DNA of 64,000 bases. It comes from CAJQGY01 sp964523375 (lineage in GTDB: Bacteria; Pseudomonadota; Gammaproteobacteria; Magnimaribacterales; D2472). Position 1 is the stretch's first letter; the number at the start of each line of letters is the position of its first letter. This document shows positions 18,157 through 26,891 of this stretch, one piece after another. Under the pieces are notes generated by a model. The model worked only from the letters and a program-made list of their open reading frames with translations. It had not been told where the DNA came from and searched no databases. The translations under genes were made by a program, and so were the position numbers. The DNA lies in contig CAZFYG010000007.1 in the NCBI GenBank assembly GCA_964523375.1, positions 1 through 64,000 on the forward strand. The letters are read 5' to 3'.

Positions 18157-18964
18157 TACAAGACCAAAAAGTTCCATCAAATTCTGCAATTTTTTCTTCC
18201 TGCAATTTTAAAAGATGGGCCTCCAGACTGGCTAATGCAATCGTATGAAGCCTTGAATCAACATCATCATAAACCTCAAGAACTAAATCATCTAAAGAAA
18301 TTTTTCCTTGTTTCTGAAGCTTGTTAAGCACTTTGGCTTCCCTTTTCAGCCTATGATTTACTATCCAATCTACTGCTTCAAATGGCTTGTGTATATATTC
18401 TCCATGACCAGGAGCAAGAAAATCTATTTTATAATTTTTGAGTTTTTCCAAAGAGAGCAAATAGTCTCTCATATTTCCATCAGGAGGCGCTATGACAACT
18501 GTGGAGCCTTGCATAATATGATCGCCTGTAATTAAACAGTTATTATCTTTAATTAGGTAACAAAGGTGATTGGAGGCATGCCCAGGTGTATGCACTGCTT
18601 CAATAGTGTATTCGTCTGTTTCAATTAGGTCGCCATCCTGAAGATGTGATGTGGGCTTAAAGCTCTCATCTTGATAGTCCATATTATCTTCAATGGTCAT
18701 ACCCATTAATGGTACATCAAGCTTTTTTGATAATGGCATTGCTAAGGGCGAATGATCCATATGAGTATGGGTAACGAGAATTCGCTTTATTCTATCTCCA
18801 TAAGTATCTAGAATATTTTTTGCGTGGGACTCTTCAATAGGGCCTGGATCAATTATCGTTACATCGTTAATGCCGATAATGTATGTGTTAGTTCCTCCGC
18901 CAGTAAAAACACCTCCATTTGGAGCTGTAATCTTCTTTATTAATAAGTGATCAGGCTTGCTCAT
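18149..18964 (-). CDS. Metallo-beta-lactamase fold hydrolase (LACTB2-like)
   Basis: With ATG 18964 the protein has 271 residues and overlaps the upstream Nudix gene by 14 bases; a longer form from 19003 is possible but adds an unconserved tail. The metal site is complete: H66, H68, D70 and H71 in THTHMDH, then HTPGHASNH, TGDHIMQGS and PGHGEY. A C-terminal winged-helix-like region (NHRLKREAKVLNKLQK onwards) is typical of the LACTB2 group, which includes an endoribonuclease in animals and hydrolases of unknown substrate in bacteria. It lies directly downstream of a NUDT19-like gene. Confidence 0.82.
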   Translation of the reverse strand: MSKPDHLLIKKITAPNGGVFTGGGTNTYIIGINDVTIIDPGPIEESHAKNILDTYGDRIKRILVTHTHMDHSPLAMPLSKKLDVPLMGMTIEDNMDYQDESFKPTSHLQDGDLIETDEYTIEAVHTPGHASNHLCYLIKDNNCLITGDHIMQGSTVVIAPPDGNMRDYLLSLEKLKNYKIDFLAPGHGEYIHKPFEAVDWIVNHRLKREAKVLNKLQKQGKISLDDLVLEVYDDVDSRLHTIALASLEAHLLKLQEEKIAEFDGTFWSCIN

Positions 18965-19742
18965 AACCTTCATCCTCCGGGAGTAGTCCAACCCAATTAC
19001 CATTTTTTTTAAAGAATTTTGGAAGTATTGGTGGACGGTCAGCTGGCTTAATATTCTTCTTTGTATTAATTAATTCTTCAACTGAATTAAATCCGCAGCA
19101 ACTTTCAAGGTTTTTAGTTGTTGGCATTATCATTTGCATATCGCCAGATTCTGCTTTCTTTAAAGCATCCTCTGGAGTTATCCAGACGCTATCTGTTGTC
19201 TCTCTGCCATCATGCTCGCCAGTCTGAAAATTTGGTATTTCTGCTACAAAAAATCTAGTATTAAATCTTCTCTTTTCTATCTCTGGCGTTATCCAGTGGG
19301 ATAATGGCGAAATATTATCAAGTGAAAGATCTAGACCCTCACTAGCCAACATTTCATAAAAAGTCAGTTCGCCATTATTAATACTATCTCTATAATCCTT
19401 TAGTTTTTTATTATATGAGTCTCCTGCACCTAATTGCTTATCAGAAAGTTCAGCCATTAATATACCTACTTCCTCAAAAGACTCCCGTATTGCAGCAACC
19501 CAATAAGCAAGACCTCCTGAGCCCATATTAAGTTGAGATGAAGCCTTTTCATCGTTTAACCCCTTGCAAAAAGCATACATTTTGCTACTTCCATCATCCT
19601 GATCAACCTTGCCTCCAGGAAATACATATAAATTTTCAAACGGTGGCTTCTTAGACCTTTTCACCATAAAAACCTTAGGGCCTGCTTCAGAGTTTTTAAA
19701 AAGCAAAATGGTCGCAGCTGGGGTAAGGTTATTTTTATTCAT
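18951..19742 (-). CDS. Nudix hydrolase, NUDT19-like
   Basis: A 263-residue Nudix protein. The Nudix box is split: YVFPGGKVDQDD (about 40-51) is followed by some 35 inserted residues before the catalytic helix AAIRESFEEVGIL (about 86-98). That arrangement is known from NUDT19/RP2-type enzymes, some of which cleave acyl-CoA or CoA. Activity on CoA derivatives here is inferred from the insertion only. A perfect TATAAT (19754-19749, minus) ends 6 bases before the ATG, with no Shine-Dalgarno. It is divergent from the alpha/beta hydrolase, with 32 bases between them. Confidence 0.82.
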   Translation of the reverse strand: MNKNNLTPAATILLFKNSEAGPKVFMVKRSKKPPFENLYVFPGGKVDQDDGSSKMYAFCKGLNDEKASSQLNMGSGGLAYWVAAIRESFEEVGILMAELSDKQLGAGDSYNKKLKDYRDSINNGELTFYEMLASEGLDLSLDNISPLSHWITPEIEKRRFNTRFFVAEIPNFQTGEHDGRETTDSVWITPEDALKKAESGDMQMIMPTTKNLESCCGFNSVEELINTKKNIKPADRPPILPKFFKKNGNWVGLLPEDEGYEQA

Positions 19743-19774
19743 AAAATAATTATATATGCCTTAGAATACATATT

Positions 19775-20671
19775 ATGAAAATTTCTAACAATCTTAACGA
19801 CGATATAGCTCATGCTCCCGAATGGTTCCAAAGAGCTATTAGTGTAAAGCCTGAAGAAAAGGTTTTGGGTCATGAAAAGGGTGATATTAGTTACTCATTC
19901 TGGGAATCAAAATCTAATACAGGCAATCTAATTATTTTAATTCATGGCACAGGTGCTCATAAGAAATGGTGGTACCCAATCGCCCCGGGCTTAAATTTAA
20001 ATGCGCATATTATTTCAATAGATCTTCCCGGCATGGGAGATTCAAGTTTTAGAGAGAGCTATAAAGTAGAAGATTTTGGAGACTGTGTCACGAGTGTTAT
20101 TAGGCATGAAAAGGATATTAATAACTCTAGCTTTACTTATCTTGTTGGTCACTCTCTAGGCGGACATGTTGCAGGGTTTGTTGCAACAGAAGAGAAGGAT
20201 CTCATAGATGGATTGATGATAGTAGATACGTTTATTCGCCCACCAAATTATGACAACTCAGAGCATAAAAAGAATGGCCCCCTCAGAATGATTAAATACT
20301 ACGACAACAAAGAAAGCCTTCTACAAAGATTTCGTCTAATGCCTAAGCAAGATTGTGAGAATGATTGGTACCTGAGATATATTGCTGAGCACTCGATTAA
20401 AAATACTCAAGATGGTTGGAGATGGAAGTTTGATGACAAAATGTTTACTGGCTTAGAGAGACTGTTTGGATATAAGTTTTCTTTCAATTGCCCTGCTGTA
20501 TTTGTTCATGGAGAAAATAGTCTTCTTACTTCAGGCAAATTATTGGAAAATGCAAAGCGGGCTTACTCAGACAAGATGCAATTTATTAATGTCGAGGGTG
20601 CCGCGCATCATGTTCCACTGGATAAGCCCATAGAGTTAATTGAATTAATACTTAAAAAGTCTAAGATTTAG
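19775..20671 (+). CDS. Alpha/beta hydrolase
   Basis: A 298-residue alpha/beta-hydrolase fold protein. Seen: the oxyanion-hole LIHGTGAHKKWW (55-66), IDLPGMGDSSF (82-92), the nucleophile Ser127 in GHSLGGHVAGF and a C-terminal His in AAHHVPLDKP. The usual acid before it may be the glutamate in VHGENS. There is no signal peptide. The substrate is unknown: esterases, lactonases and epoxide hydrolases all share this layout. TAGAAT (19762-19767) ends 7 bases before the ATG, so the mRNA looks leaderless. It is 4 bases ahead of the next gene. Confidence 0.85.
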   Translation: MKISNNLNDDIAHAPEWFQRAISVKPEEKVLGHEKGDISYSFWESKSNTGNLIILIHGTGAHKKWWYPIAPGLNLNAHIISIDLPGMGDSSFRESYKVEDFGDCVTSVIRHEKDINNSSFTYLVGHSLGGHVAGFVATEEKDLIDGLMIVDTFIRPPNYDNSEHKKNGPLRMIKYYDNKESLLQRFRLMPKQDCENDWYLRYIAEHSIKNTQDGWRWKFDDKMFTGLERLFGYKFSFNCPAVFVHGENSLLTSGKLLENAKRAYSDKMQFINVEGAAHHVPLDKPIELIELILKKSKI

Positions 20672-20675
20672 ATAT

Positions 20676-22046
20676 ATGAACTATTTTTATTTTTTTGCTT
20701 TTCTTGGGCTGTCTGTTCTTATTTTAATTAAGCCAATAACTCAAAACATCGTAAATAAATTTTTAGAATTAAAAGATATTAGGCCTATAGGTTATATAAC
20801 TATATTTATAGGTGTTCTGTGCGTATTAACTGCAACAAATCAAAATGATTGGCATCAAACTATGTGGATGCTTGTAACATTTATAATTGGCATTTTGCTT
20901 GTGGTGCGTGGGTTGGCATTGTTATTCTTTGCTGATTACATTAAGAGCTTAATAGTTAAAATTTTCAATAACTATTTTCGATGGATGATACCCATTTCAA
21001 CAATGTTAGTATTTTTAGCCTTTTTGATAATTTCACGAGACTACTTAGGCCCTGAAAAGAATATAGAAGTTTGCCAGTCTGATGAGGTTATAGATGTGTT
21101 TTGTGGGTTTAAAAATCCTGAGGACATAATAGTACTTCCAGATAACGAATGGCTGCTCGTTAGTGAATTTGGTGGGATTGATCCTTTTGGGAAAGATAAC
21201 CCTTCTTTCTTGAAATTATTTAATATAAAAACGAAAAGAATACTTGATATCAATTTAACTTTTGGCATAAATGAATGGGGTCAAGATAGCTGTCAAAGAA
21301 ATAGAAATGATGGTTTTAATACTCATGGAATAGGCATTGTCGAAAGGGATGATGGCAGACATCAGCTTGGGGTAATAAATCATAAGCCAAGAGAAACCGT
21401 TGAGATGTTTGAGCTAATAAAAAAAGATGAGGAATGGGAAATTGAATGGAAAGGCTGTATTGATGCCGATCCTACAATCTATCTAAATGATATTGCGTTT
21501 TTTAAAGATGGCACGTTTTATACGACCTACATGTTTGATAGGGGGCTAACTTGGAATAGGTGGCTCCTAGACGTCTTGTTTAAACCTGAAACTGGTCATG
21601 TCAAATACTGGGATGGTAAAAGTTTTTCTATCCTTGAGAAATCTTTTGGAAGCCAGCCAAATGGTATAAGTTTGGATGAGGATGCCAGAACTCTTTATAT
21701 TGCCTATAACACTGGAGACTCTGTTAAAAGTTATGATCTTGATAAGAAAGAAATAAAGAATACTTTTTTTGTTCAAAGCCCAGATAATATTGTCATTAAG
21801 AATGATTCATTGTGGGTGACTGAGCTTAATCACCAGCCTGGGGACTCGTCAACATGCATAGAATCTATTGCATGCTCTTTGCCTTTTACCATAATTGAGC
21901 TTGATAAAAATAAGCTAGAGCCAATTAAAAAATATAAAGTCAAAGAATCAGCATTTGGCCTTCCAACAGTTGCAGTGCCCCATAATGATTATATTTATAT
22001 CGGCTCATTTCATTCAGATAGAATTGCCTATCTTCCAATAAAATAA
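20676..22046 (+). CDS. Membrane-anchored paraoxonase/SMP-30-like beta-propeller
   Basis: A protein of 456 residues in two parts. Residues 1-125 contain four hydrophobic helices (about 3-20, 37-52, 62-86, 101-120). Residues 130-456 resemble a six-bladed calcium-dependent propeller of the paraoxonase/arylesterase and gluconolactonase type, with repeats such as NPEDIIVLPDNEWLLVSE, NDIAFFKDGTFYTTYM, QPNGISLDEDARTLYIAYN and FGLPTVAVPHNDYIYIGS. Those Asn/Asp positions match the metal ligands of paraoxonases. The propeller probably faces the periplasm and may hydrolyse lactones or esters. The four-helix N-terminal domain is not part of ordinary paraoxonases. Confidence 0.7.
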   Translation: MNYFYFFAFLGLSVLILIKPITQNIVNKFLELKDIRPIGYITIFIGVLCVLTATNQNDWHQTMWMLVTFIIGILLVVRGLALLFFADYIKSLIVKIFNNYFRWMIPISTMLVFLAFLIISRDYLGPEKNIEVCQSDEVIDVFCGFKNPEDIIVLPDNEWLLVSEFGGIDPFGKDNPSFLKLFNIKTKRILDINLTFGINEWGQDSCQRNRNDGFNTHGIGIVERDDGRHQLGVINHKPRETVEMFELIKKDEEWEIEWKGCIDADPTIYLNDIAFFKDGTFYTTYMFDRGLTWNRWLLDVLFKPETGHVKYWDGKSFSILEKSFGSQPNGISLDEDARTLYIAYNTGDSVKSYDLDKKEIKNTFFVQSPDNIVIKNDSLWVTELNHQPGDSSTCIESIACSLPFTIIELDKNKLEPIKKYKVKESAFGLPTVAVPHNDYIYIGSFHSDRIAYLPIK

Positions 22047-22055
22047 AAAAGCTTT

Positions 22056-22898
22056 ATGACTGTAAATAGTCTAACCTACAAAGACATAGAAGGATTATTG
22101 CCAAGAAGATTTGAAGACTCTCATAAAGGTCAATATGGTAAAGTTCTAATTGTTGGTGGCGATGCTGGCATGGGGGGAGCGGCAATACTTACCTCTGAAT
22201 CTGCCCTAATGTCTGGGGCAGGACTAATAACTTTGCTGACAAAAAAAGATAATGTTAGCGCTTCACTATTAAGAACGCCTGAGGTTATGACTTATGATAT
22301 TTCAAATTTTATAAATTTTAGTTCTTATTTTGAGGGTATTGATACTGTTGTATGCGGAGTCGGTCTTGGGGATAGTGAATGGTCTAAAGAAGCTTTCATT
22401 AAAACTATTGAGTGTTGTAAAGACAAGCAAATAAATTTAATTTTAGATGCAGGTGCCCTTCGCTTACTTTCAAAAATTAACATTGAAAATGCTCGACTCC
22501 CTAAAAATTTAATACTTACGCCTCATCCTGGAGAGGCAGCTGATTTACTCAATAGGAATGTTAAATACGTGCAAGAAGATAGAGTACGCTGTGCGAAAGA
22601 ACTAAATAAAAAATTTAATGCTCATGTGATCTTAAAAGGCTATCAAACCATAATATTCTCAAATAAAATATATAAATGCAAAGAAGGTGGGCCTGAGCTA
22701 GCAATTCCAGGCAGTGGTGATGTTTTGGCAGGCCTTATATCCACCATGGTGTCACAAGATATAAATATAGAGAATGCTTGTAAGGTTGCTGTAGCTGTTC
22801 ATGGCAAAGCTGGAAATGACTTTAAGGATGAGTATGGGGAGATAGGATTAAAGTCATCAGAATTGATACAAAATATTAGAAAGAGAATAAATTTATGA
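22056..22898 (+). CDS. nnrD: ADP-dependent NAD(P)H-hydrate dehydratase (stand-alone)
   Basis: Repairs NADH and NADPH that have been damaged by hydration. The ribokinase-like fold shows KVLIVGGDAGMGGAAILTSESALMSGAGL (in part, residues 28-56), LTPHPGEAADLL near 148 and GSGDVLAGL near 223 with the catalytic Asp. In E. coli and most gammaproteobacteria this domain is fused to the epimerase NnrE, giving about 510 residues; here only 280 are present and the epimerase half is missing upstream. The order nnrD-tsaE-amidase is the standard gammaproteobacterial one. It overlaps tsaE by ATGA. Confidence 0.92.
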   Translation: MTVNSLTYKDIEGLLPRRFEDSHKGQYGKVLIVGGDAGMGGAAILTSESALMSGAGLITLLTKKDNVSASLLRTPEVMTYDISNFINFSSYFEGIDTVVCGVGLGDSEWSKEAFIKTIECCKDKQINLILDAGALRLLSKINIENARLPKNLILTPHPGEAADLLNRNVKYVQEDRVRCAKELNKKFNAHVILKGYQTIIFSNKIYKCKEGGPELAIPGSGDVLAGLISTMVSQDINIENACKVAVAVHGKAGNDFKDEYGEIGLKSSELIQNIRKRINL

Positions 22899-23350
22899 GC
22901 AAAATATTTTTAGAGAACGAGCAGGCTACTATAAAGCTGGGATCTCAACTAGCAGAAAGCATAAAAAGTTGTAGTGCTAAAAATATTGAGATTCATCTTC
23001 ATGGAGATCTTGGCGCAGGAAAAACATTCATATCTAGATCAATAATTAGAAGCTCAGGATGGAGTGGGTTAGTGAAAAGCCCAACTTATACCCTATGTGA
23101 AGAGTATGATTTAAATGAAATCCTTTTCCTCCATATTGATTTATATAGGTCTGAAGATATTGAGGATGTAGATCTTTTCGATATAGATAGGAGCATTGAT
23201 AAAAAGAAAGTAGTCATTATTGAATGGCCAGAAAAGCTAAAAACAAAAAGAAATCCGGAAATAGAAATTTTTCTTGAGCACAAATCAAATAAAAGAGAGG
23301 TTTCTGTTAAAATCCACTCACAAGAGTTATTAGAAACAATTAATCTTTAA
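22895..23350 (+). CDS. tsaE: tRNA threonylcarbamoyladenosine ATPase TsaE
   Basis: A 151-residue ATPase that helps TsaB/TsaD place t6A on tRNA position 37. The Walker A motif GDLGAGKT is at 37-44, followed by KSPTYTLCEEYD near 62-73, HIDLYR near 80 and IIEWPEKL near 108, all conserved in the family. It sits between nnrD and the amidase gene as in E. coli (yjeE). The ATGA overlap with nnrD indicates translational coupling. Confidence 0.95.
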   Translation: MSKIFLENEQATIKLGSQLAESIKSCSAKNIEIHLHGDLGAGKTFISRSIIRSSGWSGLVKSPTYTLCEEYDLNEILFLHIDLYRSEDIEDVDLFDIDRSIDKKKVVIIEWPEKLKTKRNPEIEIFLEHKSNKREVSVKIHSQELLETINL

Positions 23351-23355
23351 AAATA

Positions 23356-24603
23356 ATGAGAAATTATTTATTTATTTGCATATTTATTTTAGCAATCAAC
23401 TTGTTATCAAATGAGGTTAAATTTGTAGATGTCAAAGAGCTTAGTGACTCATCTTTAGAAATAACATATAAATTAGATAAAGTTTCATATGTAAAATCAT
23501 ACGGACTAAAAAACCCATCGAGAATTGTTCTGGAAATTGAAAACTCAACTGTAAAATCTTTAGAAACAAGACCTTTCAATTTTCCAATTAAGCAAATAAG
23601 GGCTGCACAAAACAATAAACTAACAAAGCTGGTAATTGATTTATATGAGTATGTTGACTGGGAGAAGCCCACTCAAGTAAAAACATCAGATGGAATTTTA
23701 TTAAAACTTATACTAAAAAGAAATAAAAAAAATCAAAAAAATACTCGGGATATAGTAGTCGCCATTGATGCTGGACATGGAGGCAGAGACCCAGGTGCAG
23801 TAGGTTCAAATAATGTCTTAGAGAAAGACATCACTCTACTTATCGCAAAAGAATTAGAAAGAACGCTTAGAGATGTCTCAGGCTATTCTCCAAAGATGAT
23901 AAGAGCTGGTGATGAGTTGATTGATCTAAATGAGAGATACCTTGCTACAAGAAGAATAGGTGCTGATATATTTATATCTATTCATGCGGACGGATTTCGA
24001 CTTTCATCAGTTAAGGGTGCTTCAGTTTATATATGGTCAGCGAAAGCATCATCGATATCAGCAGAAAATCTTTCCAAAAAAGCCCTGGCTTCTAAAATAG
24101 GAAAGATTGCTGACAACGACTTTGATGAAGATGAGGCCAGAGTAAATTTTCCTGATATTTATGAGAAAAAAATAAGCGATAGCAAAAAGCTTGGTAATGA
24201 AATTTTATCTGAGCTTAGGAATGATCCATATACTAAGCTTCATAAAAAAAATATTGAATATGCAGATTTTAGGGTTCTAAAATCTTTTAATACTCCCTCG
24301 GTGTTAATTGAATCTGGATTTATGACAAATCCTGATGATGCCGAAAGGTTAAAAGGAAAACCAGGTCGAAGAATGATTGCAAGGTCTATTTTTCTTGGTT
24401 TGCATAACTACTTTAAGAATACGCCCATTCCAGATAGTGTTTTTGAAGATAATTCTGATTATGTGATGTATGAAATCCAAAAAGGTGATGTTTTATCAGA
24501 AATTGCAGTTAGATTTGGGCTATCAGTAGAGGTTATTGAAGTTGAAAATAAGCTAAAAAATAAAGCAATATATCCTGGTCAAATAATTAAAATAAAAATT
24601 TAA
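23356..24603 (+). CDS. N-acetylmuramoyl-L-alanine amidase with AMIN and LysM domains
   Basis: A periplasmic cell-wall amidase, 415 residues, that splits daughter cells by cutting the glycan-peptide bond. Order: signal peptide (1-18), AMIN domain (about 20-115), Amidase_3 catalytic domain with zinc ligands in AIDAGHGGRDPGA and SIHADGF and the glutamate in LIESGFMTNPDDAERL, then one LysM (YEIQKGDVLSEIAVRFGLS, about 372-413). The layout matches AmiB, which also follows tsaE in E. coli. The TAA stop shares four bases (TTAA) with the priA stop on the other strand. Confidence 0.93.
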   Translation: MRNYLFICIFILAINLLSNEVKFVDVKELSDSSLEITYKLDKVSYVKSYGLKNPSRIVLEIENSTVKSLETRPFNFPIKQIRAAQNNKLTKLVIDLYEYVDWEKPTQVKTSDGILLKLILKRNKKNQKNTRDIVVAIDAGHGGRDPGAVGSNNVLEKDITLLIAKELERTLRDVSGYSPKMIRAGDELIDLNERYLATRRIGADIFISIHADGFRLSSVKGASVYIWSAKASSISAENLSKKALASKIGKIADNDFDEDEARVNFPDIYEKKISDSKKLGNEILSELRNDPYTKLHKKNIEYADFRVLKSFNTPSVLIESGFMTNPDDAERLKGKPGRRMIARSIFLGLHNYFKNTPIPDSVFEDNSDYVMYEIQKGDVLSEIAVRFGLSVEVIEVENKLKNKAIYPGQIIKIKI

Positions 24604-26579
24604 GAAAAATCTATAGGGTCGATATCAAATGACCATCTAACCTTCTTTGACTCTTTTAGCGCGCTTATCTCATTTGCCAAAAAGGCTAAAACCCTGTTTA
24701 AGTAAGCTCTATTTGAAGTTTGTATATAAAGAGAGTGTTTATAAGAGCCTTTTGTTTTTGCGATAAAAGATGGAAGGGGGCCGAGCGTAATTATATTTTT
24801 CTTTCCTTTTAGAAGGCTCTCAACTCTTAAAAGAAAATTAATATTATTTTGTTGTGTTGGGGATGTCGATCTTAATATAGATGCACACGAATAAGGAGGC
24901 AAACTTGATGCTTTGTTTTCTGCTAGCTTCTTATTTGCAAAAGACAGGTAATCTCCGTTCCTAATTTGGTTTAATGTTTTGTCTTGAGGGTATCTCGTCT
25001 GAATAATAACTTTTGGATCATTGTTTTTTCTGCCAGCCCTTCCAGAAACTTGGATGAGAAGCTGAGATACTTTTTCTAATGCATTTACTTCAGGACTAAT
25101 CAGGCCGTTATCGGCATTAATAACCAATGTTAAGGCCACGTTATTAAAATCATGACCCTTAGCAAGCATCTGTGTGCCTACGAGAATTGCTGGACCACTG
25201 TTGTCCAGTTGTTCATATATTTCATTCATAGAGTTTTTTTTCTTAGTAGAGTCTTGGTCAATTCTAATTGTGCTTACATCAGGGAATGTACTTGCAAGGT
25301 AGTCTTCAACTTTTTCTGTGCCAAGACCAAGTAGTTCTATTTGGCTTGATGCACAGCTAGGGCAGAGCTCAGGTGTGCCATAAGCAGATTCACACCTATG
25401 ACATATCAATCTGTTCCTTTCCTTATGGAAAACAAGATTTGATTCGCAAGCTGCACACTCTGCGGTCCAACCACACGTATTACATTGAAGCATAGGTGCA
25501 AAACCTCTTCTATTGATGAATATTAAGACCTGTTTGTTCTCTTTTAATGTCGTGTCTATGGCTTCTAAAGATTCTTGTGCAATACCAGAAATTAACTTTT
25601 TATTATTTATGTCTAAAATAATAAGGCTAGGGGGCTTTCTTCCATCTACTCTTTCGGGCATGTTTATCTTAGTAACTTTATTCTCTTCAACTAGCTTAAG
25701 AACAGAAAGGGATGGGGTGGCTGAGCCAAGTAAGATAGGTATATCCTCTTTTTGCGCTCTTTTGATGCCCAGCTCTCGGGCTGAAAATTTAAATCCCTCT
25801 GATTGCTTAAAGGACTGATCATGCTCCTCATCTATAATTATTAAACCAAGGTTAAGAATAGGATTCATAATTGCCGATCTTGTTCCTATTACTATGCGAA
25901 TATTTCCTGATCTGGCTTTACTCCAAACTTTGAACCTTTGAAGTGGGGTTTGTTTTGAATGATATAGGCCTATTTCGCCATTGAATCTGGTTGAAAAAAC
26001 TTTATGAAGCTGGGGTGTTAAATTTATCTCTGGAACAAGAATAAGGGCTGCTTGATTCTTATTGATAATGTCGCTTACTAAATTAAGGTATACCTCTGTT
26101 TTTCCTGACCCGGTGACACCATGTAGCAAGCTAATATTGAATTCTTTATCTGTATTAATATTTTTAATAGCCTTGGTTTGCGATGCTGTAAGGCTTTGAT
26201 GCATATCACTTTCATTAACTTTATAGTCATTTATAGAAGAGTCCTCGATATTTGGAAGAGATTTTTTATCATTTCTTAATAAGTTAGGGGTGAATGTCTG
26301 AAAGACTTCTCCTATAGGATGGTGATAGTATTTTGATGCCCAAATAAGGCAATTGAAAATATTACTCTCAAATATAGGTTTATTTTCAAATATTTTAGAA
26401 ACCTCTTTTACTTCGTATGTTGGCTTAGATTTTAATTGCTCAATAACAATACCAATTAAAGTTTTGCTGCCAAAAGAGATTTGAACCCGCGCTCCTTTGG
26501 GAAGCATTTGGCTGCTTTTATATGTAAAAACCTCTCTGATAGGTATTGGTACTGCTATTTGAAAATAAAAAAAATTCAT
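24600..26579 (-). CDS. priA: Primosomal protein N' (replication restart helicase)
   Basis: Reloads the replisome at stalled forks. I place the start at ATG 26579 (659 residues, MNFFYFQIAVPIPIREVF), which matches the family N-terminus; the frame is open 15 codons further but that part is unconserved. Seen: Walker A GVTGSGKT, the DEEH box in IIDEEHDQSFKQ, and paired zinc-binding clusters (CNTCGW..CAAC, CHRC..CPSC). TACAAT lies 6 bases before this ATG, which also supports the start. The gene is divergent from an L31 gene, as in E. coli. Confidence 0.95.
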   Translation of the reverse strand: MNFFYFQIAVPIPIREVFTYKSSQMLPKGARVQISFGSKTLIGIVIEQLKSKPTYEVKEVSKIFENKPIFESNIFNCLIWASKYYHHPIGEVFQTFTPNLLRNDKKSLPNIEDSSINDYKVNESDMHQSLTASQTKAIKNINTDKEFNISLLHGVTGSGKTEVYLNLVSDIINKNQAALILVPEINLTPQLHKVFSTRFNGEIGLYHSKQTPLQRFKVWSKARSGNIRIVIGTRSAIMNPILNLGLIIIDEEHDQSFKQSEGFKFSARELGIKRAQKEDIPILLGSATPSLSVLKLVEENKVTKINMPERVDGRKPPSLIILDINNKKLISGIAQESLEAIDTTLKENKQVLIFINRRGFAPMLQCNTCGWTAECAACESNLVFHKERNRLICHRCESAYGTPELCPSCASSQIELLGLGTEKVEDYLASTFPDVSTIRIDQDSTKKKNSMNEIYEQLDNSGPAILVGTQMLAKGHDFNNVALTLVINADNGLISPEVNALEKVSQLLIQVSGRAGRKNNDPKVIIQTRYPQDKTLNQIRNGDYLSFANKKLAENKASSLPPYSCASILRSTSPTQQNNINFLLRVESLLKGKKNIITLGPLPSFIAKTKGSYKHSLYIQTSNRAYLNRVLAFLANEISALKESKKVRWSFDIDPIDFS

Positions 26580-26586
26580 TTTTCCA

Positions 26587-26614
26587 TTGTAAAGAAGAGG
26601 TTTTTTGTTATGAT
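26587..26614 (+). promoter_or_regulatory. Promoter of the L31 gene
   Basis: TTGTAA (26587-26592), a 16-base spacer and TATGAT (26609-26614), giving a predicted transcription start near 26621 and a leader of about 18 bases. It overlaps the divergent priA -10 hexamer, so the two genes may compete for polymerase. No Zur-type palindrome was seen. Confidence 0.45.
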
Positions 26615-26638
26615 TCTCATCCAAAATTTGGTTTTATT

Positions 26639-26884
26639 ATGAAAAAAGATATACATCCTACATACCGCGAAGTTCTGTTCCATGATCCGAGCGCTGATAA
26701 ATTCTTTCTAATACGTTCAACGTTAGAGACAACTCAAACAAAAGAGTGGGAAGATGGAAAAACATATCCATATTATACTCTTGATATCTCTTCTGCATCT
26801 CATCCTTTTTACACTGGCAAGCAGAAGATTATTGATACGGGTGGTAGAGTGCAGAAATTTGAAGAAAGATTTGGTAAAAAGTAA
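26639..26884 (+). CDS. rpmE2: Ribosomal protein L31, type B (zinc-independent)
   Basis: An 81-residue large-subunit protein beginning at ATG 26639 (MKKDIHPTYREVLFHD). The open frame extends upstream to 26546 but the extra residues have no family counterpart and would overlap priA. It lacks the CXXC zinc cysteines of ordinary L31 and carries the type B signature YVT-like YYTLDISSASHPFYTG and RFGKK end. Type B copies are usually a zinc-starvation paralogue. Here it occupies the position next to priA that normally holds the zinc-binding rpmE, so it may be the only copy. Confidence 0.94.
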   Translation: MKKDIHPTYREVLFHDPSADKFFLIRSTLETTQTKEWEDGKTYPYYTLDISSASHPFYTGKQKIIDTGGRVQKFEERFGKK

Positions 26885-26891
26885 TAAATTA

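Noticed and set aside
26546..26638. Longer L31 ORF starting at 26546
   Set aside because: The 31 extra residues resemble no L31 and overlap the priA start and its promoter. The family start is at 26639.
26580..26638. Zur operator before rpmE2
   Set aside because: No GTTATA-type palindrome matches the known Zur consensus in this short region.
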